Source: Chromatiaceae bacterium (GTDB taxonomy: Bacteria > Pseudomonadota > Gammaproteobacteria > Chromatiales > Chromatiaceae). From it: a stretch of DNA of 64,000 nt. Positions 1 through 8,661 of this stretch are shown one piece after another. The position numbers were made by a program, and so were the translations under genes. How positions within the stretch are numbered: the first letter of the stretch is position 1; each line of letters starts with the position of its first letter. The stretch is taken from the NCBI GenBank assembly GCA_024235315.1, contig JACKMP010000001.1, positions 479,483-543,482 of the forward strand. Direction: 5' to 3'. Under the pieces are notes generated by a model that worked only from the letters and a program-made list of their open reading frames with translations, was not told where the DNA came from and ran no database searches.

Positions 1-59
1 TGACCGTTTCCCTCCACCCCGGCCATCTCCCGGGGAGCGAAGGAACGATGCGAACACGC

Positions 60-998
60 TTACAGGAACACAGGCACCATCAGGCCGACCACCACCAACA
101 GTCCCTGCAGCATGGTCCCGTTGAGTGTGCCCTCGATGGCCGGCCGCAATGACTGCGGATTGCCGGCCTCGGACCACAAGAGCCGCAGCGCGCGCAGATG
201 CAGCGGCAGTGCCAGCACACCGATCAGGGCGTACGGCGGCAGAGGCCCGAGGAACACACCGATGACCAGACTGAGATAGGCGCCTGCCATCAGCAGCGGG
301 TAGCCATGGCGCGCCCTCCGGGCACCGAGGCGCACCACCCAGTTGCGCTTTCCACTGATGCTGTCGGCGCGCAGATCCGGAAACTGGTTGATATACAGCA
401 CCAATGCGATCAGGAAGGCGAATGGCAGGCCGGCCCACAGAGGTAGCATATCGACCCTTCCCAGTTGCACATAAGCGGCGCCCAGTGGAATCACCAGGCC
501 GAAGCCCAGCCCCACGCTCAACTCACCCAGGCCCCGCCCGCTGAGGCGCAGCGGCGGAGCCGAATAGGCCCAGCCCATAAACAGCCCCGCCAGACCGATC
601 AGCAACAGTCCTGAACCGGACACAGCGGCGAGGCTCACGCCGATCAATGCAGCCGCTGCCAGCAACAACCAACCGAAACGCGCCATGCTGTCGATACTGA
701 GTACGCCGTTCTGGATGATGCGACTGCCACCCGTATAGGGAAACACCCGGTCCGCATTGATGTCGTCGCAACCGGCACGATCATCGTAGACATCGTTTAG
801 CACGTTGATACCGGCATGTGCGGCGACGGCGCCCAGCAGCGTCAGGAGGGCCGCCATCCAGCCGACCGGCGCCTGCAGGGCGGCTGCCGCCACGCCAATG
901 AACACCGGGATCACGGCCGCGGTGAGAAAGCCGGGACGCGTCGCCACGAGATAGCGTGCCGCGGGCGTAGGTAAGGTCAGTGTTGTGGGCTCGTGCAT
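60..998 (-). CDS. UbiA-superfamily prenyltransferase, MenA-like
   Basis: Integral membrane prenyltransferase of about 312 residues that would attach a polyprenyl chain to an aromatic quinone precursor. Both Asp-rich motifs of the UbiA superfamily are visible: NDVYDDRAGCDD in the first half and DLRADSISG in the second, separated by several hydrophobic helices. The Y-S-A-P-P-L-R segment and overall pattern resemble 1,4-dihydroxy-2-naphthoate prenyltransferase (MenA) more than UbiA proper. I chose the ATG at 998 (MHEPTT); the reading frame runs further upstream but that part is not hydrophobic and looks non-coding. It is divergent from the TauD-like gene, with an FNR-like box between them. Menaquinone would suit anaerobic respiration. 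Substrate identity is inferred. Confidence 0.8.
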   Translation of the reverse strand: MHEPTTLTLPTPAARYLVATRPGFLTAAVIPVFIGVAAAALQAPVGWMAALLTLLGAVAAHAGINVLNDVYDDRAGCDDINADRVFPYTGGSRIIQNGVLSIDSMARFGWLLLAAAALIGVSLAAVSGSGLLLIGLAGLFMGWAYSAPPLRLSGRGLGELSVGLGFGLVIPLGAAYVQLGRVDMLPLWAGLPFAFLIALVLYINQFPDLRADSISGKRNWVVRLGARRARHGYPLLMAGAYLSLVIGVFLGPLPPYALIGVLALPLHLRALRLLWSEAGNPQSLRPAIEGTLNGTMLQGLLVVVGLMVPVFL

Positions 999-1116
999 TA
1001 CGCGTTCCCGTCTGCTGTGGGCGAATCGGGATCGGTCTGCATGCGACCTCGCCCCGAATCCTGCTGCTGCGCAGTCAGGTCCGGCACATTGTCCCCGAAT
1101 GCGACAATCGCTTGGT

Positions 1117-1130
1117 TTGACTTTTGTCAT
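1117..1130. promoter_or_regulatory. FNR/DNR-like box
   Basis: TTGACTTTTGTCAT is an inverted repeat close to the FNR/DNR consensus (TTGAT/C-N4-A/GTCAA). It sits between the divergent prenyltransferase (start 998) and TauD-like gene (start 1176), centred about 52 bp before the latter. An FNR gene lies 2 kb away. Confidence 0.5.
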
Positions 1131-1175
1131 CAGCAGCGGGGGCAATACCGCGTATATCACCTGTTTATAGTCACC

Positions 1176-2072
1176 ATGGCGAGACCACGCGACATGCAGC
1201 ACAGCCCCTTTGATCTGGACGACGATACCGGCTACCTAGCCTGGCGCGAGCATAAGCTCGATTCAGCGCCGTGCACGCTCGATGAGCTGGTGGTCGAGGT
1301 CAATGATCCGCGCAAACTGTCCGATTCTGAATACGATGCCCTGATGGCGCGTTGCCGCAAGGCCAATATGGCGATCTACGTCAGTACCCTGGGAGAGACC
1401 GAGGGGACGGATATTCCGCGCGGTTGCGGTCGTCGCTTCGGGCTCGAACACCTCGATCACAACCGTGGTGCGGAGGCAGATGCGGTGACCGCGCTGACGG
1501 TACAGGACGACGCCCTGCACACACCCTATATCCCCTATTCGAACAAGCCTATCCACTGGCATACCGACGGCTATTACAACCGCCTCGACCTGCAGGACCA
1601 TGCGCTGTTGTTGCACTGTGTGCGTCCGGCCCTGCGCGGCGGTGAGAACGCGCTGCTGGACCACGAGATCGCCTACCTGTTGATGCGCGACGCCAATCCC
1701 GAATACGTGCGTGCACTGATGCAGGAAGACGTGATGTTGATTCCGAAGAACGTCGTCGATGGCGAGGAACTCCGCCCCGACCGCGTGGGGCCGGTATTCA
1801 TGATCGCCGCCGACGGTCACCTGCACATGCGTTACACGATGCGCAAACGCCACGTGGTGTGGAAAGACGATCCGCTGGTCAGGGAAGCCATAGGCTGGCT
1901 GGAGGCACTGCTGAACGGTGCGTCACCCTACATCCTGCGCGGCACCCTGCAGGCCGGCTGGGGACTGATCAGCAACAACGTGCTGCATGATCGCTCGGGG
2001 TTCGAAGATGACCCCGCACGCAAGCGCCTGCTCTATCGTGCACGCTATCACGATCGCATCCGCGGTATGTAG
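1176..2072 (+). CDS. TauD/TfdA-like Fe(II)/2-oxoglutarate oxygenase (paralogue 1)
   Basis: Predicted non-heme iron dioxygenase of about 298 residues. The metal-binding H-x-D is seen in WHTDGYYN, with a distal His in NNVLHDRSGF and an Arg-rich RLLYRARYH segment near the C-terminus, as expected for 2-oxoglutarate binding. It is clearly paralogous to the gene at 56468 beside dsrA: both share D-D-D..Y.AW near the N-terminus, the HTDGYYN motif and LLDHEIAY. ATG 1176 and ATG 1194 are both possible starts and neither has a strong ribosome site. Substrate unknown; a link with sulfonate use is not supported beyond family name. Confidence 0.75.
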   Translation: MARPRDMQHSPFDLDDDTGYLAWREHKLDSAPCTLDELVVEVNDPRKLSDSEYDALMARCRKANMAIYVSTLGETEGTDIPRGCGRRFGLEHLDHNRGAEADAVTALTVQDDALHTPYIPYSNKPIHWHTDGYYNRLDLQDHALLLHCVRPALRGGENALLDHEIAYLLMRDANPEYVRALMQEDVMLIPKNVVDGEELRPDRVGPVFMIAADGHLHMRYTMRKRHVVWKDDPLVREAIGWLEALLNGASPYILRGTLQAGWGLISNNVLHDRSGFEDDPARKRLLYRARYHDRIRGM

Positions 2073-2128
2073 GCTGATCCACAAGTGGCAGGCCGGCGGG
2101 CGCCGCAACCCGGGACTTTTTCCCCATC

Positions 2129-2290
2129 GTGGTCGGCCGCCTGCACCGCCACACGCGCGGGAGCGACCCCGCCCGCCGCCCCTGCGGATGCGTTTGCGGC
2201 CAGCAGGCTGGCCTGAAACGCGATCTCATCGATCAACCCAATGTTTCCGACACATTCCTGTGTGGCTCTGAAGCGTTCCGGCATGTCCAC
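2129..2290 (-). pseudogene. Degraded methyl-accepting chemotaxis protein fragment
   Basis: On the minus strand, residues about 13-54 of a short open frame read GLIDEIAFQASLLAANASAG and continue with a decayed A-G-G..V..A.. pattern. This resembles the conserved signalling hairpin of methyl-accepting chemotaxis proteins (I-D-E-I-A-x-Q-T-N-L-L-A-L-N-A-A-x-E-A-A). Nothing else of a receptor (membrane segments, HAMP, remaining coiled coil) is present, so I read it as a remnant. The rest of the 2073-2461 gap holds the nsrR promoter region. Confidence 0.45.
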
Positions 2291-2371
2291 CCGGCGAACT
2301 ACATCGGATGGACCCGTCTTCGAATCCGCGACGGTAAATGCACTTCACGACATCCGTTTGTTGCCGATTGA

Positions 2372-2385
2372 TTGACCGACATCAA
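2372..2385. promoter_or_regulatory. FNR/DNR-like box upstream of nsrR-fnr
   Basis: TTGACCGACATCAA matches the FNR/DNR consensus at nine of ten defined positions. Its centre is about 61.5 bp upstream of a start site predicted from the TATAAA -10 element at 2428, the classic class I spacing. Confidence 0.6.
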
Positions 2386-2423
2386 CTCACCAGCGATTCA
2401 TACGACAAAACAGTGACGTAACT

Positions 2424-2438
2424 GGTATATAAAATACC
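2424..2438. promoter_or_regulatory. Palindrome over the nsrR -10 region
   Basis: GGTATATAAAATACC is an inverted repeat (GGTAT/ATACC) that overlaps the likely -10 element TATAAA at 2428-2433. Its position suits an autoregulatory operator for the Rrf2-family product encoded 24 bp downstream. The regulator assignment is inferred. Confidence 0.4.
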
Positions 2439-2461
2439 GATTAAGCAGATTCGAGAGAGCA

Positions 2462-2929
2462 GTGCAGCTGACCAAACACACCGATTATGGCCTGCGCACC
2501 CTGGTCTACCTGGCCATGCATCCCGGCCGGCGGGTCTCGACTGCCGAGATCGCGGAGATATTCGACGTCCCGCAGACCCACCTGACGAAGGTCGTCGGTC
2601 GCCTGGCCTCCGGTGGTATCGTGACCACCCATCGCGGCCGGGGGGGCGGCAGTGAACTTGCCATGTCACCCGATGCGATCCATATCGGTACCGTGGTGCG
2701 CCAACTCGAGGGCGAGGCCCATCTGATCGACTGTAATCGACCGCTTTGCCCTATACTGCGCGCCTGCAACCTGCGCGGCCTGATGCGCGATGCGCAGAAC
2801 GCATTCCTCGACATTCTCGACAACTGCACATTGCAGGATGTAATCGGCAACCAGCACCAGGAACTGAGCGCGCTACTGGTGGCGGCAGCCGCATCCAACG
2901 CAGTCATTCCAGGGACGCGATCTACATGA
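2462..2929 (+). CDS. nsrR: Rrf2-family NO-sensing repressor NsrR
   Basis: Protein of 155 residues with the Rrf2 winged-helix N-terminus (MQLTKHTDYGLRTLVYLA) and three cysteines in the NsrR-type spacing, seen in IDCNRPLCPILRACN, that would hold an iron-sulfur cluster destroyed by nitric oxide. NsrR usually represses NO-detoxification and some denitrification genes. The start is a GTG with a GAGAGAG ribosome site. The stop codon overlaps the start of the fnr-like gene (ATGA), so the two sensors, one for NO and one for oxygen, are probably translated together. The operon has an FNR-like box and an internal palindrome in its promoter. Confidence 0.85.
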   Translation: MQLTKHTDYGLRTLVYLAMHPGRRVSTAEIAEIFDVPQTHLTKVVGRLASGGIVTTHRGRGGGSELAMSPDAIHIGTVVRQLEGEAHLIDCNRPLCPILRACNLRGLMRDAQNAFLDILDNCTLQDVIGNQHQELSALLVAAAASNAVIPGTRST

Positions 2930-3666
2930 AATCTTCTTTGGCCCGATCCGAGTGGCCGGTTGCCGTGACCACGGCACGGGCGTGTGACGGCTGCGGACTG
3001 GTCCAGCGCTGTTTCCTGGCCCGGCCACTACCCGACGACAATGGTGAATGCCGGGACATTGTGCGCCGGCGCTATCCGATTGCCCGTGGCGAACGGCTTT
3101 ACCGCCGCAATACGCCTTTTACCTCGCTGTTCCAGGTCTGTAACGGCTCGCTGAAGACCCAGCGCGAAACCCCCGAGGGTGATCTGGTCGTCACCGGTTT
3201 CTTCCTGCCGGGTGACGTGGTCGGTATCGATGCGCTGGCTGACCGTCAGTATCAGAGCGACGCCTACGCCAACATCGATACCGAGGTCTGTCAGCTCGAC
3301 TTCGAGCGCCTGCTGTCGCACTGCACCCGCAAGCCGGGTCTGAACGCCTGGATCATCTCGATCATAGGTTCGTATGTTCGCCGCAAGGACTGCGACCTCT
3401 CCTGGTCGTGCAGCCTGCAGACCCACCAGCGCGTGCTGCGTTTCTTCCTGGACCTGCACGACCGCTTGACGCAGTCCTCCCAGGCCCCGTCGTCCAGACT
3501 TGCACTGCCGATGAAGAAGCAGGACATCGCGAGCTACCTGCACATGACGCCCGAGACCCTGAGTCGCAACCTGGCACAGCTGCGTCGCCAGGGCCTGCTG
3601 CAGCTTCACGAAAACCGGTTCACGCTGCCCGATACCACCCGGGCACGCGCGATCACCGGCCTGTAA
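2926..3666 (+). CDS. fnr: FNR-type oxygen-sensing transcription regulator
   Basis: CRP/FNR-family protein of about 246 residues. The N-terminal cluster CDGCGLVQRC has the C-x2-C-x5-C spacing of E. coli FNR, and the fourth cysteine is present in TEVCQLDFERL, so a [4Fe-4S] oxygen sensor is expected. The C-terminal helix-turn-helix carries E-T-L-S-R, the E-x-x-S-R contact set that reads TTGAT half-sites. ATG 2926 overlaps the nsrR stop by four bases. It is the obvious candidate to bind the many TTGAY-N4-RTCAW boxes in this window. A dedicated heme-type DNR is not present here. Confidence 0.9.
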   Translation: MKSSLARSEWPVAVTTARACDGCGLVQRCFLARPLPDDNGECRDIVRRRYPIARGERLYRRNTPFTSLFQVCNGSLKTQRETPEGDLVVTGFFLPGDVVGIDALADRQYQSDAYANIDTEVCQLDFERLLSHCTRKPGLNAWIISIIGSYVRRKDCDLSWSCSLQTHQRVLRFFLDLHDRLTQSSQAPSSRLALPMKKQDIASYLHMTPETLSRNLAQLRRQGLLQLHENRFTLPDTTRARAITGL

Positions 3667-3820
3667 CCGCGTCTGCACCGCGCAGGCGGTGCGGCCACCG
3701 GAACCCGCACCTGTCTGGCGTGGCCGGTGGCCACGCCGGAAACCGTGTCGCACTCAACATCTCGTTCTGTTGATTCAACTCAAATCGGAACCGGCCAAGA
3801 CGGCACGTGCGCCATAATCC

Positions 3821-3834
3821 TTGACAAAGGTCAT
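3821..3834. promoter_or_regulatory. FNR/DNR-like box
   Basis: TTGACAAAGGTCAT lies in the 265 bp gap between fnr and the GGDEF-EAL gene, about 104 bp before the latter's start. It has the same TTGAC-N4-GTCAT form as the box at 1117. Confidence 0.45.
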
Positions 3835-3931
3835 GGAACCCGACCGCTTTGCTCACCATCCTGCGCGAAAACAATAATGTCGGGCGAAGCCGGTTCGCAT
3901 CGCCCGACCCACGACAACACGGTGACTGAAT

Positions 3932-5635
3932 TTGGACGCCAAAGTCGATCGGCCCGACAATCAGGACGATGAAACAGCACGCACCAACGGGCTGTGGGCG
4001 GCAACCCTGGATGCCGCCAGCGAAGGCATGCTGGTGACCGACCATCGCGGCAATATCATTCTCGTCAATCGGGCGTATACAGAGATCACGGGCTACCGCG
4101 CCGACGAAGTGATTGGCATGAATCCCCGTGTGCTGCGCTCCGGCCGCCACGACGAGGCGTTTTACGACGCCATGTGGAGTGCGCTGCGCCGCGACGGGCG
4201 ATGGCAGGGCGAGATCTGGAACAAGCGCAGGGACGGCGAGATCTATCCGAGCTGGCTGAGCATCTCGTCGATCAAGGATACCAGCGGCCGCATCACCAAC
4301 TTCCTTGGCATCTTCGCCGACATCAGCGTCATCAAGCAGGCACAGCAGCAACTCGCCTACCTGGCCCACCATGATCCACTGACCGGCCTGCCGAACCGGC
4401 TGATGCTGATGGAGAGACTCGAACACGCGATCGAACTGGCGCGTCGCGCCAAGTCCCAGTTCGCGCTCATGTTCATCGACCTCGATGACTTCAAGAAGAT
4501 CAACGACAGCCTGGGACATGACGCCGGTGACGCCTTGCTGCGCGCCGTCGCCGGTCGCATGCGCGACGCAGTGCGCGCTGCAGATACCGTGGCCCGACTG
4601 GGTGGTGATGAATTCGTGGTCCTGCTCGAAAATATCAAAGGAGAATCAGAAGCCCTTTGTGTCGCGGAAAAGATGCTCGAAAGTGTGAAAGCCTCGGCCA
4701 GCATGCAGGGACTTTCCACATCGGCGAGTATTGGCATCGCGACTTTTCCCGGTGACGGTACCGACGTCGCCGCACTGATGAGAAACGCCGACAGCGCGAT
4801 GTACCGATCGAAGCAGGCCGGTCGAAACCGGGCCACCGCGTACCACGCATCATTCAATGCCAGCACATGTCACCGTTTGGAACTCGAAGATGCGCTGCGG
4901 CGGGCCCTCGAACTCGAACAGTTCTCGCTCGTCTACCAACCCCAGTACGAGCTGTCATCGGGACGGATTACCGGAGTGGAGGCCCTGCTGCGCTGGCAAC
5001 ACCCGAAACTGGGCAACATTGCGCCGGCGCAGTTCGTGCCCCCGGCCGAGGAATCCGGTGATCTCAGCGAGATCGGCCGCTGGGTGCTGAACACCGCATG
5101 TGCGGAGGCGATGTCGTGGCGACGGCAGGAGCTGTTCGACGGCCGTCTGGCGGTCAACATTTCAATCCGGCAGCTCGAATGCAGCGAATTCGTGCAGACC
5201 GTCAAAGACGCTCTGGCCGGCTCGGGCCTGCCTGCGGGCTGCCTGCAACTGGAAATCACCGAGAGCGTCCTGCTCCGGACCACCGGCCAACTCACCAAGG
5301 TGTTGTCGGCGCTGCACGCCCTGGGCGTGTCGCTGGCCGTAGATGACTTCGGAAGCGGTTACTCATCGCTGTATCACCTGAAGAATCTTCCCGTCTCCAC
5401 ACTGAAGATCGATACCGCCTTCGTCCAGAATCTGCCTGCCTCGGAAAACGACAAGGCGATCGTGCGGGCGATCCTCGCGCTGGGTGAAAACCTTGACCTT
5501 TCAATCGTCGCCGAAGGCATCGAAAACGAGGATCAAAGGTCGCTGCTGATCAATGAAGGCTGCCGCTTCGGACAGGGCTTTCACCTCTATCAACCGGTCA
5601 CAACGGATCAGCTGCGCGTCGCACTGGCCCGTTGA
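3932..5635 (+). CDS. PAS-GGDEF-EAL cyclic-di-GMP turnover protein
   Basis: Predicted soluble 567-residue signalling protein. A PAS domain with PAC tail spans about residues 20-135 (ASEGMLVTDHRGNIILVNRA), followed by GGDEF (RLGGDEFVVLLE) and EAL (GVEALLRWQ, DDFGSGYSSL) domains. The GGDEF motif is intact and preceded by an R-A-A-D inhibitory-site motif five residues upstream. The EAL motif is also intact, so both synthesis and hydrolysis of c-di-GMP are possible. The start is a TTG at 3932; no better start was seen in frame. Lack of membrane segments suggests a cytosolic signal, perhaps redox or oxygen, but the PAS ligand cannot be read from sequence. Confidence 0.9.
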   Translation: MDAKVDRPDNQDDETARTNGLWAATLDAASEGMLVTDHRGNIILVNRAYTEITGYRADEVIGMNPRVLRSGRHDEAFYDAMWSALRRDGRWQGEIWNKRRDGEIYPSWLSISSIKDTSGRITNFLGIFADISVIKQAQQQLAYLAHHDPLTGLPNRLMLMERLEHAIELARRAKSQFALMFIDLDDFKKINDSLGHDAGDALLRAVAGRMRDAVRAADTVARLGGDEFVVLLENIKGESEALCVAEKMLESVKASASMQGLSTSASIGIATFPGDGTDVAALMRNADSAMYRSKQAGRNRATAYHASFNASTCHRLELEDALRRALELEQFSLVYQPQYELSSGRITGVEALLRWQHPKLGNIAPAQFVPPAEESGDLSEIGRWVLNTACAEAMSWRRQELFDGRLAVNISIRQLECSEFVQTVKDALAGSGLPAGCLQLEITESVLLRTTGQLTKVLSALHALGVSLAVDDFGSGYSSLYHLKNLPVSTLKIDTAFVQNLPASENDKAIVRAILALGENLDLSIVAEGIENEDQRSLLINEGCRFGQGFHLYQPVTTDQLRVALAR

Positions 5636-5721
5636 GCCACACCGCGGCAACGGCTTCGGCGGGCGACGCTGCACCTGGGCCGACTTGTCCATGCCAACGG
5701 ATTCAACTCTAATGCGCGGCG

Positions 5722-6879
5722 ATGGCCGCGATCTTTCTTCGTTCCCAAACGCATGTTGCTTCAGTGCGCGGGGCCTGCCTGTTGCTTTGCACGTTGGCCC
5801 TGCATGGCGGCGCACTCGCCGAGCTGCCTGAGCGCTTCGTCGATCCGGATGACGGTGCTTTCGACCTGAGCAGGCACCTGCTGGATCACAGCGGTTTCCT
5901 GCCGGTGCCTATCCTTATCACCGAGCCGGCGCTCGGCTATGGGGGGGGTGTCGCTGCGGTCTACTTCGACGAGGCCTTGGGCGCGAAGAATGCCGGGCGG
6001 GATGCGTCAGACCGCCTCGATCCGCCCAACATCTCCGCGCTCGGCGGTTTCAAGACCGAGAACGGTAGCTGGGGCGTCGGCGCCGGGCTGTTCCGTACCT
6101 GGGACGGTGACCGCTGGCGCTACCTGGGGGGACTCGGCAAAGTCGATCTCAATCTCGATTTCTACGGTCCACTTGGGCGCCCTAACAGCTACTCGCTGCG
6201 GGGCCTTGGCCTGGTGCAGCAGCTCTCGATGCGCCTCGCCGACAGCGACTGGATGGTCGGGGGACGTTATGTATACCTGTCCACCGAGACCGATTTTCTG
6301 CAGGGGCTGCCTCCACCGCTGCGGCCACCCGAGTTGGCATTCGATATCGGAAAGCTGGGCCTGCTGGTCAACTACGACAGCCGTGACAACATCTTCACAC
6401 CGGCCAGGGGGACCTTCTTCGAACTCGAGCTGGCGGCCGCGCGCAACTGGCTTGGGTCCAGCGAGGACTTCGAGGGCATCGCCGCGCGCGCTTTCAATTA
6501 CACGCCTCTGGGAGACAGCGTCGTGCTCGGTCTGCGAGGGGATTTCCAGTACGCGACGGAGGGCACGCCGTTCTTCGGTCTGCCATACGTGCAGCTGCGC
6601 GGGATTCCGGCACTGCGTTATCAGGACCGGCAGACCGCCGTCGTCGAGACCGAACTGCGCTGGAACTTCACCGCACGCTGGTCAGCCGTCGGGTTCGTGG
6701 GTGCGGGCAGGGCCTTCGGTCGTTCCGCGGATTTCGCCGACGCCGATACCGTGGTGTCGCGCGGGCTTGGAATCCGCTACCTGCTGGCGCGCCGCCTCGG
6801 CCTGTACGGTGGGTTCGATGTGGCGCATGGCCCCGAGGAAGACGTGTTCTATATTCAGGTCGGCAGCGCCTGGCGTTAG
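5722..6879 (+). CDS. BamA/TamA-like outer-membrane beta-barrel (surface antigen family)
   Basis: Protein of 385 residues with a probable signal peptide (hydrophobic ACLLLCTLALHGGALA) and a glycine/aromatic alternating pattern of beta-strands. The C-terminal half shows features of the bacterial surface antigen barrel: NYDSRDNIFTPARG, the R-G-I-P-A-L-R-Y segment, the VGAGRAFG stretch and an F-Y-I-Q-V-G-S-A-W-R terminus. It lacks POTRA repeats, so it is a short family member rather than BamA itself. It may be involved in export or adhesion; the function is unknown. Confidence 0.7.
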   Translation: MAAIFLRSQTHVASVRGACLLLCTLALHGGALAELPERFVDPDDGAFDLSRHLLDHSGFLPVPILITEPALGYGGGVAAVYFDEALGAKNAGRDASDRLDPPNISALGGFKTENGSWGVGAGLFRTWDGDRWRYLGGLGKVDLNLDFYGPLGRPNSYSLRGLGLVQQLSMRLADSDWMVGGRYVYLSTETDFLQGLPPPLRPPELAFDIGKLGLLVNYDSRDNIFTPARGTFFELELAAARNWLGSSEDFEGIAARAFNYTPLGDSVVLGLRGDFQYATEGTPFFGLPYVQLRGIPALRYQDRQTAVVETELRWNFTARWSAVGFVGAGRAFGRSADFADADTVVSRGLGIRYLLARRLGLYGGFDVAHGPEEDVFYIQVGSAWR

Positions 6880-6942
6880 CGTGGAACTCGCGAAGCGGGC
6901 CTTCGGTCCTCTCCCCCCAGGGAGAAAATCAGGTGAGAGGGA

Positions 6943-6958
6943 AACGGCCATGGCCGTT
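6943..6958. other. 16-bp perfect palindrome in a gene gap
   Basis: AACGGCCATGGCCGTT is self-complementary over 16 bases and lies in the 263 bp gap between two outer-membrane protein genes. Nearby CTCTCCCCCCAGGGAGA also folds back. No regulator can be assigned. Confidence 0.4.
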
Positions 6959-7142
6959 GGCCGGTGCGTCTCTGCCGCCAGCCATGGGCCGCAGGGGACG
7001 GTAGTGTTATGTTACGCGGCCTCTGCCAGTGACGGTGCCGTGAGGCAGGCCGCAACGACGCTTTGCCCTGTCGCAGCAATACGAGGCGATATGAAGGTGC
7101 CGCTGACTCGGGTACGCGGCAGATCTGCCGGTTAACGAATGG

Positions 7143-7952
7143 ATGAGCCGATCAATGTCGAAACGAATCTTTCAGACACCGTATGGGCGTTTGCTGGCCG
7201 CCACCTTGCTTCTGTCCGCGCTCAACCCGTTGCATGCCGCCGAGGCGGTCGACGGCGAGGCGCTGCAGGCCAATGCGACCCTTTACGTCTGGCTGCCCAG
7301 CATGGGCGGGGACTTCAAGTACAACGTCGGCAACGGCAGTGCGACTGTGAGCGGGAGTGACATCCTCAATGCGCTCAACATGGCATTCATGGGCGCGCTG
7401 GAGTTTCGCAGGGGCAAGTGGTCGCTGTTGACCGACGTGGTCTATCTCGACCTGGGAGCGGACAGGACCAGCAGCGTCGGCCTGCCGGGTGGGGGGGCCA
7501 TCAACGCCGGTGTCGACCTCGATGTGAGCGGATGGCAGCTTGGTGTGTATGGCGGCTACCAGCTCTACGCGACGGACAAGGCGACGCTGGATATTCTCGG
7601 CGGCGTGCGCTATCTCACGCTCGATACCGATGCCAGCCTCAGCATCAGCGGGCCGCTGCCACCGAGTCTGCCGACAGCCGATCTTTCGGCCTCGACCGAG
7701 GTCTGGGACGCTGTCGTTGGATTCAGGGGGAAGGTGGAGCTCGGCAGCGACTGGTACATGCCGTACCACGCCGATGTCGGCACCGGCGACTCTGAACTGA
7801 CCTGGCAGGCGATGGTCGGCGTCGGCTACCGTGCCGGCTGGGGCGATCTGCTGCTGTTCTACCGTCACCTGGCATGGGACGAGGGCGACGACAAACTTCT
7901 GCAGGGCCTGGAATTCACCGGCCCCGGCATGGCCGTGCGTTTCCCGTTCTGA
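7143..7952 (+). CDS. Outer-membrane beta-barrel protein, OmpW/OmpA-barrel-like
   Basis: Protein of 269 residues with a signal peptide (LLAATLLLSALNPLHA) and repeated amphipathic strands such as LGVYGGYQLYA and MVGVGYRAGWGDLLLFYRHL, ending in the C-terminal Phe typical of outer-membrane proteins inserted by the Bam machinery. The motif pattern is that of small uncharacterised barrel proteins, not a trimeric porin. A second in-frame ATG at 7155 is an alternative start. It follows the BamA-like gene by 263 bp and its role is unknown. Confidence 0.65.
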   Translation: MSRSMSKRIFQTPYGRLLAATLLLSALNPLHAAEAVDGEALQANATLYVWLPSMGGDFKYNVGNGSATVSGSDILNALNMAFMGALEFRRGKWSLLTDVVYLDLGADRTSSVGLPGGGAINAGVDLDVSGWQLGVYGGYQLYATDKATLDILGGVRYLTLDTDASLSISGPLPPSLPTADLSASTEVWDAVVGFRGKVELGSDWYMPYHADVGTGDSELTWQAMVGVGYRAGWGDLLLFYRHLAWDEGDDKLLQGLEFTGPGMAVRFPF

Positions 7953-8034
7953 CCGTGGTGCCACTGGGGCGTACATTCGCCCTGTTCAGATAGCGACGCA
8001 TCCGATATCTGCATCGGCCCCAGCGCAGTGCGGG

Positions 8035-8649
8035 TCAGACACGTCTCAGATCGCAGTAGCAGAAGTGCTGCAGGTCACCGGACGGTGTCCTGTGGGCCTC
8101 GGTCTCCGTGTGCACCAGCGTCGTGGCGTCCGCAAATTCGGCGTGCAGCGCTGCGGCATCGTAGCGCATCACCGGCAGACCGCTGCATTGCTGCGGTCCA
8201 TCCTCGGCAAAGGTCGCGATGATCAGATGGCCGCCCGGCCTGACCGCGGCACAGGCCCTTTCGACATAGGCCGCCCGGTCCTCCGGCGTGGTCAGAAAAT
8301 GAAACACCGCGCGGTCGTGCCAGATATCGAAACCGGCCGGCGGGAGCTGAACACACGTCACGTCGGATTCCAGCCAGTGGACCAGTGCTGCCCGTTCACC
8401 CAGCCGCAAACGCGCCGCATCCAGTGCCGCAGCGGATATATCCAGAACCCACAAAGCCGTGTAACCGGCGTGCAACAGGTCGGCCGCAAGCGCGGAGGCA
8501 CCGCCACCGACATCGATGATGGCACCGTCGTGTGCCACCGAGGTGTTTTCGATCATCGCCAGCGAATGCTTGGCATGCTGCTGAAACCAGCTCAGGGAAT
8601 CGCTGGTGCGGCTGGCGTAGATATGATCCCAGTGCGACTTGTCCGACAT
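8035..8649 (-). CDS. Class I SAM-dependent methyltransferase
   Basis: Soluble 204-residue protein with the SAM-binding glycine loop IIDVGGGASALAADLL and later Rossmann strands (LWVLDISAAAL, RPGGHLIIATF). The early W-x-x-x-Y motif (SHWDHIYASR) and the F-D-I-W-H-D-R-A-V-F-H-F stretch are common in thiopurine/trans-aconitate-type methyltransferases. It follows nrdG by 12 bp and is probably cotranscribed with the anaerobic reductase genes, but its substrate is unknown. Confidence 0.8.
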   Translation of the reverse strand: MSDKSHWDHIYASRTSDSLSWFQQHAKHSLAMIENTSVAHDGAIIDVGGGASALAADLLHAGYTALWVLDISAAALDAARLRLGERAALVHWLESDVTCVQLPPAGFDIWHDRAVFHFLTTPEDRAAYVERACAAVRPGGHLIIATFAEDGPQQCSGLPVMRYDAAALHAEFADATTLVHTETEAHRTPSGDLQHFCYCDLRRV

Positions 8650-8661
8650 GGGCCCGCCCCT

